Origin: Candidatus Nomurabacteria bacterium GW2011_GWA1_36_15
GTDB taxonomy: Bacteria > Patescibacteriota > Minisyncoccia > Phycocordibacterales > UBA9973
Assembly: GCA_000991415.1 (NCBI GenBank)
Contig: LBRM01000012.1
Span: 1 to 38,050, forward strand
Direction of reading: 5' to 3'
Length of the DNA stretch: 38,050 bases
The position numbers and the translations under genes were made by a program. This document shows positions 29,422 through 35,359 of the stretch, piece after piece; position 1 is the stretch's first letter, and each line of letters starts with the position of its first letter. The notes below the pieces were generated by a model. The model did not search any database, was not told the DNA's origin, and saw only the letters and a list, made by a program, of their open reading frames with translations.

Positions 29422-29450
29422 ATATTATATTTATCAGTGTTTTTTGTCAA
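29422..29450 (-). promoter_or_regulatory. tig promoter, implying a leaderless mRNA
   Basis: Consensus TTGACA and TAATAT are separated by 17 bp. The -10 ends 6 nt before the ATG. An overlapping TATAAT at 15-bp spacing would give nearly the same start. Confidence 0.75.
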
Positions 29451-29455
29451 AAAAA

Positions 29456-29485
29456 TAAAAATCCAGTTTTATAACTGGATTTTTA
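29456..29485 (-). terminator. Intrinsic terminator downstream of the 84-aa gene
   Basis: ATCCAGTT and AACTGGAT form an 8-bp stem, extended by A/T pairs, around a 4-nt loop. A T-rich tract follows on the minus strand. It separates the upstream genes from tig. Confidence 0.85.
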
Positions 29486-29498
29486 TTTTTGGAATTTT

Positions 29499-29753
29499 TT
29501 ATTGTACACTCTCTATGGCGCTGGCGCCAAGATCTATATCTGCTCCGTTGATGTCATTGTCCAATACATCTAATTCTTCCGCATCAGCGTCTGTCGGTGC
29601 GGCGGTTTCCGTTTGAGCATTTTTTTCTTCCAATGCCTTTTGTACTTTAGACTGCCAAATATATATTCCACCGACTATCAGAATGATGATAATGATTATT
29701 GACCCTATAAGCGCTCCGTTTGATTTTTTTTCTGGTTCCATATTATTCTCCAT
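29499..29753 (-). CDS. Small single-pass membrane protein
   Basis: 84 aa: a short charged head, one membrane helix (LIGSIIIIIILIVGGIYIW), then an acidic Asp/Glu/Ala-rich tail (TDADAEELDVLDNDINGADI). GGAG lies 6 nt before the second ATG (29741, MEPEKKS), so that may be the real start. It is followed by an intrinsic terminator. The function is not recognisable. Confidence 0.7.
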   Translation of the reverse strand: MENNMEPEKKSNGALIGSIIIIIILIVGGIYIWQSKVQKALEEKNAQTETAAPTDADAEELDVLDNDINGADIDLGASAIESVQ

Positions 29754-29781
29754 ATTTTTATTGTTATTATCTAATAATCAA

Positions 29782-30576
29782 TTAATTAGTTGTTTCGTTT
29801 TCTGTTTCATTTGTCTCCGTGGTTTCAGATTTCATCGCTTCTCTTTTAGCTTTTACAGCATCCCTTAATGATTTGATTGCATCTTTGAGCGCATTACGAG
29901 CATCCTTAATGAGCACTTGTGTCTCGTCTCTCAATGTTTTTAATTTTGTTTTATTTTCCGCTGAGATTTCGTTCGTGGATACCGCGAGCAATGCATTTAT
30001 TTCTATAATTTTTGCTTTGGCTGCATCTAACTTTGTTTCCGCTTCCGCTGTCAGACTTTCTGCCTCTATGGTGTCTACCCCTTTCGCTTCAAGTTTGATT
30101 ATCTGAGCACTAACTTTCTCTTTCAATAAATTAAGCCTTGCTATCACATTATCAAACACCCTCAATGCATTTTCTCGTCCAATTATTCTATTTTCTTTTA
30201 TTTGAGCTTTAACTTTGTCTTTTTCTTCCTTTATGCTTTCTCTTAAGTTCTGCATCTTTTGTTTTAGTTCTTCTCTTTTTATCTCTATCTCGGTTTTAAT
30301 CTCTTCACGTTTTAATTTTATTTCTTCTCTCTTTTTTTCTATTTCTTCTTTAACTTCTTCTCTTTTAGCCCCCAGTGCCTCTCGAGCTGCTTCTCTCTTG
30401 GCTTTTAACTCTTTCATTTTTGATTCAAACTCCGCTCGGCGAATTTTTATTTGTTCAGATACCGAAGAACCACTGCCAGAATTTGAGGTGGAACCTGTTT
30501 CTTCCGCTTTTGCTGAGTTGATGTCCACTATAGTTAGCATCATCAAAACTAAAAATAAACTTAAATATTTTTTCAT
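29782..30576 (-). CDS. Exported long coiled-coil or helical protein
   Basis: 264 aa. A signal peptide (KKYLSLFLVLMMLTIV then NSAKAEE) leads into a very long Lys/Glu/Arg-rich helix (EEVKEEIEKKREEIKLKREE and similar, residues about 45-125) and a second helical region rich in Ala and Lys, ending in a Thr/Glu/Asn tail. It has no cysteines or known domain. It is probably an extracytoplasmic rod or tether; this is inference. A TAATAT ends 8 nt before the ATG. It lies 28 nt upstream of the 84-aa membrane protein on the same strand. Confidence 0.75.
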   Translation of the reverse strand: MKKYLSLFLVLMMLTIVDINSAKAEETGSTSNSGSGSSVSEQIKIRRAEFESKMKELKAKREAAREALGAKREEVKEEIEKKREEIKLKREEIKTEIEIKREELKQKMQNLRESIKEEKDKVKAQIKENRIIGRENALRVFDNVIARLNLLKEKVSAQIIKLEAKGVDTIEAESLTAEAETKLDAAKAKIIEINALLAVSTNEISAENKTKLKTLRDETQVLIKDARNALKDAIKSLRDAVKAKREAMKSETTETNETENETTN

Positions 30577-30615
30577 ATTTCTTTATATTAAATTAATAAT
30601 CAGACCCTAGTTAGA

Positions 30616-32628
30616 TTATAGCATAAAAGCCACTAACAATAACGCAACAATATTTAGAATTTTTATCATTGGGTTAATGGCAGGACCGGCTGTATCTTTG
30701 TATGGATCACCGACAGTATCACCAGTGATAGCTGCTTTGTGAGCATCACTTCCCTTACCCCCCAAATTTCCTTCCTCAATATATTTTTTTGCATTATCCC
30801 AAGCGCCTCCGCCAGAGGTCATAGATATTGCCACGAAAAGTCCAGTGACAATAGAACCGACCAGAAGTCCACCCAAGGCAACCGGTCCAAGCAATAAACC
30901 AACCAATATTGGCGCAATTACTGGAATAAGAGCTGGTAAAATCATTTGTTTAATAGCGCTGGCCGTGACAAGATCTACACATTTTCCGTATTCTGGTTTT
31001 GCTATACCTTCCATTATTCCTTTTATTTCTCTAAATTGTCGGCGTACTTCTTCCACGACTTTTCCTGCCGTTTTGCCTACCGCTTCCATGCATAGAGCAC
31101 CAAAATAATAAGGCAAAAGTCCACCCAGGAAAAGTCCGGCTATAAGTTTTGGATCTTCAATAGTGAAATTTAAATTTATTCCGGCATTTGAAAATTCTTG
31201 AGTGTAAGAAGCAAACAAAACTAAAGCAGCAAGACCAGCCGAACCGATAGCATAACCTTTGGTGACAGCTTTGGTTGTATTACCTACTGAATCAAGAGCA
31301 TCTGTAACGACACGCACTTCTTTGTCCATTCCTGACATTTCGGCTATTCCTCCGGCGTTGTCAGTTATTGGTCCATAAGAATCAATTGCCACGATAATAC
31401 CTGCCATGGAAAGCATACTCATAACAGCGATAGCTATACCATAAAGTCCAGCGAAATTATATGAAAGTAAAATTCCAGCCACAATAACAATAAGAGGCCA
31501 GGCAGTCGATTTCATTGAAATAGCTAACCCTTGAATAATATTTGTACCATGACCTGAAAGGGAAGCCTCGGCAATTGATTTAACCGGGGAGTATTTTGAA
31601 GAAGTAAAATATTCGGTGATTACTACAAGCAAAGCGGTTATAACAAGCCCCACAAGAGAAGCGAAGAAAAGATTTAGAATGCTGTAAACTCCATTTTCTC
31701 CCATAAGTATTTTTGTAATCGGATAAAAAAGAATGGCTGAAATAATTCCTGTGGCTATCAATCCTTTATAAAGGGCGTTCATAATTTTTGGAGACCCGCC
31801 TGCCTGGGCAGGTTTTCCCAAGCGTACAAAAAAAGTTCCTGCGATTGAAGCGAGAGCTGCAACACCACCCAAGGCAAGAGGATAAATTAGAGCATTTGGC
31901 AATCCGGGAAAAATAAAAGAACCCAAAAGCATTACGGCTATAGAAGTAACAGCGTAAGTTTCAAAAAGGTCAGCGGCCATTCCGGCGCAATCCCCGATAT
32001 TATCCCCGACATTATCGGCGATGACGGCTGGATTCCTCGGGTCGTCCTCAGGAATACCAGCTTCTAATTTTCCGACTAAGTCAGCTCCAACATCAGCAGC
32101 TTTGGTAAAGATACCTCCGCCTAAGCGGGCGAATATTGATATTAGAGATCCTCCAAAACCAAAACCAACCAGAGCTTTTACATCATTAGTTATTACAAAG
32201 AAAAGAGCTACTCCTAAAAGGGCAAGTCCGATAACCAGAAGCCCTGTGACTGTTCCACCTTTAAAAGCGATAGACAACGCTTCTTTCAAGCCGCTCTTGG
32301 CGGCTTCGGCTGTGCGTATGTTTGCCCGAACAGAAACATTCATCCCGATATAACCAGCTAGAGAAGAAAGTATTGCTCCGAAAATAAAACCAATGGCTAA
32401 AGTAAATCCTAATCCAACCCAGAGAATAAGGAAAAGCACGATTGCAATAATACCGATTGTTTTATATTGCCTATTTAAATATGCTTTTGCTCCTTCAGCT
32501 ATGGCGGCTGCGATAGATTTCATTTTTTCAGTGCCTTCACTCTTTTTTGATATTATTTTGGCAAGCGACAAGCCATAAACTATTGTTACAATGGAACTGA
32601 TAATTGCAAACAATAAAAACTGATTCAT
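30616..32628 (-). CDS. hppA: Membrane-bound ion-translocating pyrophosphatase, predicted K+-independent
   Basis: 670 aa with about 16 membrane helices, typical of this family, which hydrolyses pyrophosphate to pump H+ or Na+. Signature motifs are [20 protein letters not shown] then [27 protein letters not shown] and the C-terminal [20 protein letters not shown]. The sequence [10 protein letters not shown] has Lys where K+-dependent enzymes have Ala, so a K+-independent, probably H+-pumping type is expected. A small palindrome adds [10 protein letters not shown] near residue 273. A three-way palindromic repeat separates it from nusA upstream. No Shine-Dalgarno sequence is seen. Confidence 0.96.
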   Translation of the reverse strand: MNQFLLFAIISSIVTIVYGLSLAKIISKKSEGTEKMKSIAAAIAEGAKAYLNRQYKTIGIIAIVLFLILWVGLGFTLAIGFIFGAILSSLAGYIGMNVSVRANIRTAEAAKSGLKEALSIAFKGGTVTGLLVIGLALLGVALFFVITNDVKALVGFGFGGSLISIFARLGGGIFTKAADVGADLVGKLEAGIPEDDPRNPAVIADNVGDNIGDCAGMAADLFETYAVTSIAVMLLGSFIFPGLPNALIYPLALGGVAALASIAGTFFVRLGKPAQAGGSPKIMNALYKGLIATGIISAILFYPITKILMGENGVYSILNLFFASLVGLVITALLVVITEYFTSSKYSPVKSIAEASLSGHGTNIIQGLAISMKSTAWPLIVIVAGILLSYNFAGLYGIAIAVMSMLSMAGIIVAIDSYGPITDNAGGIAEMSGMDKEVRVVTDALDSVGNTTKAVTKGYAIGSAGLAALVLFASYTQEFSNAGINLNFTIEDPKLIAGLFLGGLLPYYFGALCMEAVGKTAGKVVEEVRRQFREIKGIMEGIAKPEYGKCVDLVTASAIKQMILPALIPVIAPILVGLLLGPVALGGLLVGSIVTGLFVAISMTSGGGAWDNAKKYIEEGNLGGKGSDAHKAAITGDTVGDPYKDTAGPAINPMIKILNIVALLLVAFML
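31799..31812. repeat. Small in-frame palindrome in hppA (PAQAG)
   Basis: CCTGCC-TG-GGCAGG is a perfect palindrome that encodes PAQAG in hppA. Nearly the same unit encodes PAQAG in nusA. Confidence 0.6.
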
Positions 32629-32667
32629 AAATAATTTTCTTGAGCGAAAGCGATTAGAAAATTTTTA

Positions 32668-32727
32668 CCCTGTTAAATGAAATATTTTATATTTCAAATT
32701 TTGCTTTGCAAAATTTATTTAACAGGG
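32668..32727 (-). repeat. Three-way palindromic repeat, CCCTGTTAAAT family, copy 2
   Basis: CCCTGTTAAAT and ATTTAACAGGG pair perfectly and enclose two hairpins, one with TTTTGC/GCAAAA as in copy 1. Imperfect outer pairing (TGAGCGAAAGCGA against TCGCTACACTCA) extends it to about 32641-32753. It lies between nusA and hppA. Confidence 0.85.
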
Positions 32728-32774
32728 TTTTTAAAATATACTCGCTACACTCATTATTTTAATAAATAATAATT

Positions 32775-33956
32775 TTATTCTTCTTCTTTTACTTCCACTT
32801 TTTCTCCGTCAGTAGAAGTTATTTCTTTAGTATTACCCTTAATATCTATTCTCCAACCAGTAAGTTTAGCAGCCAGACGCACGTTTTGTCCACCTTTACC
32901 GATAGCCAGAGAAAGCTGGTCGTTGGCGACCTCTATTGTAGCCTTATGTTCTTTTTCGTCCATTTCTATTGAAATAATTTTCGCTGGGGAAAGGGAATTT
33001 GAAACAAACTGTTTTGGATCTTCTGACCAAGGAATTATATCAATCTTTTCACCTAAAAGCTCCTGAGTAATAGTATTTACTCGAGTGCCTTTTTGTCCAA
33101 CACATGAACCGACTGGATCAATATGTTCATCATTTGAATGCACTGCTATTTTAGAACGAGCACCTGCTTCTCGGGCAATAGATTTTATTTCTACGGTTCC
33201 GTTTTCTACTTCTGGTGCTTCAATAGCAAAAAGTTTTTCTATAAATTTGGGATGGGTACGAGAAAGACGGAGGTTTATACCTCTTTGAGTATCTTCCACT
33301 GAATATAAATAAGCTCGCACCCGTTGTCCTCTTTGAAAAAATTCTCCCGGAATCTGTTCTTCAGCAGGCAATATTCCAGTAGCGCGATTGAAATCAACAT
33401 AAACATTTCCCCTTTCTATTTTCTGCACTATGCCTACCACTATCTCTTTTTCTTTTGTTTCATACTCATTTATTATAGAAGTTCGTTCAGCTTCACGAAT
33501 TCTTTGAATGATAACTTGTTTGGCTGTTTGAGCTGCGATGCGTCCGTAGTCTTCTTTTGACTCAAGTGGAAAAATAACTTCGTCATTTAACTCTACGTCC
33601 TTTTTTATTTTTTTTGCATCTTCTAGCATTATGTGATGTTCTCCATTAAAACGTACTCGTTCATCACTGTCATCTTTTACAGAATACTCTTCTTCTTTTC
33701 CTGCTTGCGCAGGCAGGTCATTTCCTTCCTCTATCTTTGCAATAGAATCATCAACCACTATTTTAATTTGAAAGAAGTCTGTTTTGCCAGTTTCCAAATC
33801 AAACTTAGCGCGAATAATTTGTCCCTTTTTGCCATAATCTTTTTTATAAGCGGCAGCCATAGCTTGTTCTATGGCGTCCAGTATTTTTTCTTTTGGGATT
33901 TTTTTCTCTTCTTCCAGTTGTTCCAATGCCGATTTGAATGTTTTTATGTCTAACAT
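32775..33956 (-). CDS. nusA: Transcription termination/antitermination factor NusA
   Basis: 393 aa. The N-terminal polymerase-binding domain (SALEQLEEEKKIPKEKILDA) is followed by the S1 domain (VGIVQKIERGNVYVDF) and two KH domains (VGQKGTRVNTITQELLGEKI and LAIGKGGQNVRLAAKLTGWR). It binds RNA polymerase and affects pausing, termination and antitermination. A small palindrome inserts DLPAQAGK in the N-terminal domain near residue 82. No rimP or infB neighbour is seen, unlike the classical operon; hppA is downstream and a three-way repeat lies on each side. Confidence 0.96.
   Translation of the reverse strand: MLDIKTFKSALEQLEEEKKIPKEKILDAIEQAMAAAYKKDYGKKGQIIRAKFDLETGKTDFFQIKIVVDDSIAKIEEGNDLPAQAGKEEEYSVKDDSDERVRFNGEHHIMLEDAKKIKKDVELNDEVIFPLESKEDYGRIAAQTAKQVIIQRIREAERTSIINEYETKEKEIVVGIVQKIERGNVYVDFNRATGILPAEEQIPGEFFQRGQRVRAYLYSVEDTQRGINLRLSRTHPKFIEKLFAIEAPEVENGTVEIKSIAREAGARSKIAVHSNDEHIDPVGSCVGQKGTRVNTITQELLGEKIDIIPWSEDPKQFVSNSLSPAKIISIEMDEKEHKATIEVANDQLSLAIGKGGQNVRLAAKLTGWRIDIKGNTKEITSTDGEKVEVKEEE
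33700..33717. repeat. Small in-frame palindrome in nusA (PAQAG)
   Basis: CCTGC-TTGC-GCAGGCAGG encodes LPAQAG in the nusA reading frame. It is GC-rich in AT-rich surroundings. Confidence 0.6.
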
Positions 33957-33995
33957 GACTATTTAAAATGAACAGAGCGATTATTTAAATTGTCA

Positions 33996-34055
33996 CCCTG
34001 TTAAATAAAATCCTTCGGATTTTAGCTTTTGTTTATAAAAAGCTATTTAACAGGG
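33996..34055 (-). repeat. Three-way palindromic repeat, CCCTGTTAAAT family, copy 3
   Basis: The outer stem CCCTGTTAAAT/ATTTAACAGGG is identical to copy 2. Inner hairpins AAATCC-TTC-GGATTT and AGCTTTT..AAAAGCT differ in sequence but keep the position and, for one, the CCGAAGG tip of copy 1 in reverse orientation. Imperfect outer arms starting TGAAC extend it to about 33969-34082. It lies just upstream of nusA. Confidence 0.85.
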
Positions 34056-34093
34056 TTAATAAAATTATATTCACTTCGTTCATTAATTTTTAA

Positions 34094-34119
34094 TTAAAAA
34101 GCCCTGTTGCGACAGGACT
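34094..34119 (-). terminator. Intrinsic terminator-like hairpin
   Basis: On the minus strand AGTCCTGT-CGCA-ACAGGGCT (one G-U pair) is followed by TTTTTAATT. It may end the lipoprotein transcript. Confidence 0.65.
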
Positions 34120-34179
34120 TATACGATATATAGAATAGCACAAGATGTATTTGAATGCAACTCCTTATAAAATTAAATA

Positions 34180-34206
34180 GGGTCTTAAAATATTATTTTA
34201 AGACCC
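34180..34206 (-). terminator. Hairpin directly after the lipoprotein gene
   Basis: GGGTCTTAAAA and TTTTAAGACCC form a perfect 11-bp stem with a 5-nt loop, followed on the minus strand by a T-rich stretch. It is the first terminator candidate after the lipoprotein stop. Confidence 0.7.
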
Positions 34207-34230
34207 CCGATATTGAAACCAGAAAAAGAA

Positions 34231-35154
34231 CTAAAAAGAACGAATTACTAATACACTACTAGTATATTCCTTAAAGGAGTTACAAATTAATCCGTTGCTT
34301 TCCGGTTTAAGATTAAATATAACTGTCAAAGCAAACCTTTTATCCCATGAAGTTTCCTCATAAGACCAATAAAAACTTCCTTCTAATCCCAGTTCAATTT
34401 TTTTAGAATACATTAGAAGAAGTTCATTAATAGAAGGCAATCTTCCTCCTTTTTCAGATGCATTTTTTTTTGCATCTTCCCAATTTTTTAAATCAGGCAA
34501 CTCTTCAAAGACCAACCCATGCTGACCAGAAGAATCAATTGAGAAAATGATTCCATTCTTATAATAACTCCCGATTGATATTGGGGTTACCGTTGCCGTA
34601 ACCTCTTCCGTGACGGTTTTTCCGTCAATTCCAGTACAGATTATTCCATAAGTGGTGGTAGTGGTTGGAATAACCTTAACACTACCGAACCCAAGATTAT
34701 TGGTATTGAAATTTACTCCTTTTGTTTTTATAACGTTTTTTGTATCCCAAGTTAAAGTAACTTGGGTTCCCAAAACTACAAGAGAAGGTGTAACTTCAAA
34801 TTTTTCAATCTTTGGTACTGGCGCAACATCAATAGTGACTACAACAGAATCAATCGCTCTGCCTCCTGGACCTGTTAAGGTAATTATAAAAGTTTTTATG
34901 GCAGTGATATTCCTTATTGTCTCAGTACCAGATAAACTTTTGTCGCCAGACCAATCACCACTGGCAACACAAGTTGTTGCATAAAAGGATGACCAATCCA
35001 AGGTTGTAGTTCCGTTGTATGGAACAAACATGACACTAGCGTGAATTTTAACCTCTGGAAGGTTGGCTATTGGATCCGTAGGCGATTCACATCCTAATCC
35101 TATTAATCCTAATAACAGGATTAATGATACGAAAAAATTTTTCAATTTTTTCAT
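34231..35154 (-). CDS. Lipoprotein with Ig-like modules and a DUF1566/Lcl-like C-terminus
   Basis: 307 aa. A lipoprotein signal is clear: KKLKNF, hydrophobic LILLLGLIGL, lipobox LGLGC with Cys near residue 23. Residues about 33-110 form an Ig-like module (TTLDWSSFYATTCVASGDWS) related to those in the left-edge and right-edge surface proteins. A second beta module follows (QVTLTWDTKN near 130). The C-terminal part (EDAKKNASEKGGRLPSINEL then YWSYEE) resembles DUF1566/Lcl domains. It is the only gene here with a perfect GGAGG at ideal spacing. It is divergent from the right-edge surface protein. Ligand unknown; a surface role is inferred. Confidence 0.85.
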   Translation of the reverse strand: MKKLKNFFVSLILLLGLIGLGCESPTDPIANLPEVKIHASVMFVPYNGTTTLDWSSFYATTCVASGDWSGDKSLSGTETIRNITAIKTFIITLTGPGGRAIDSVVVTIDVAPVPKIEKFEVTPSLVVLGTQVTLTWDTKNVIKTKGVNFNTNNLGFGSVKVIPTTTTTYGIICTGIDGKTVTEEVTATVTPISIGSYYKNGIIFSIDSSGQHGLVFEELPDLKNWEDAKKNASEKGGRLPSINELLLMYSKKIELGLEGSFYWSYEETSWDKRFALTVIFNLKPESNGLICNSFKEYTSSVLVIRSF

Positions 35155-35159
35155 TTATT

Positions 35160-35164
35160 CCTCC
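35160..35164 (-). promoter_or_regulatory. Canonical Shine-Dalgarno site of the lipoprotein gene
   Basis: GGAGG with 5 nt (AATAA) before ATG. It is exceptional in this window, where most starts have no such site. Confidence 0.75.
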
Positions 35165-35359
35165 TATTTAATTTACGATGAATTATTTACCTAAAATATA
35201 CCATATTTGAGCTATTTATCAATTGTCAAGGAGAGAAAAGCTCTAAAAAATGTAATATTTTCATAAGTTATTAACAGTTTTATGCACCTTTATTTTTTTA
35301 TTAGGTATAATAAATGAATTATTAATATTTGAGGTAAAAGAATCTGAAAATAAAATATT

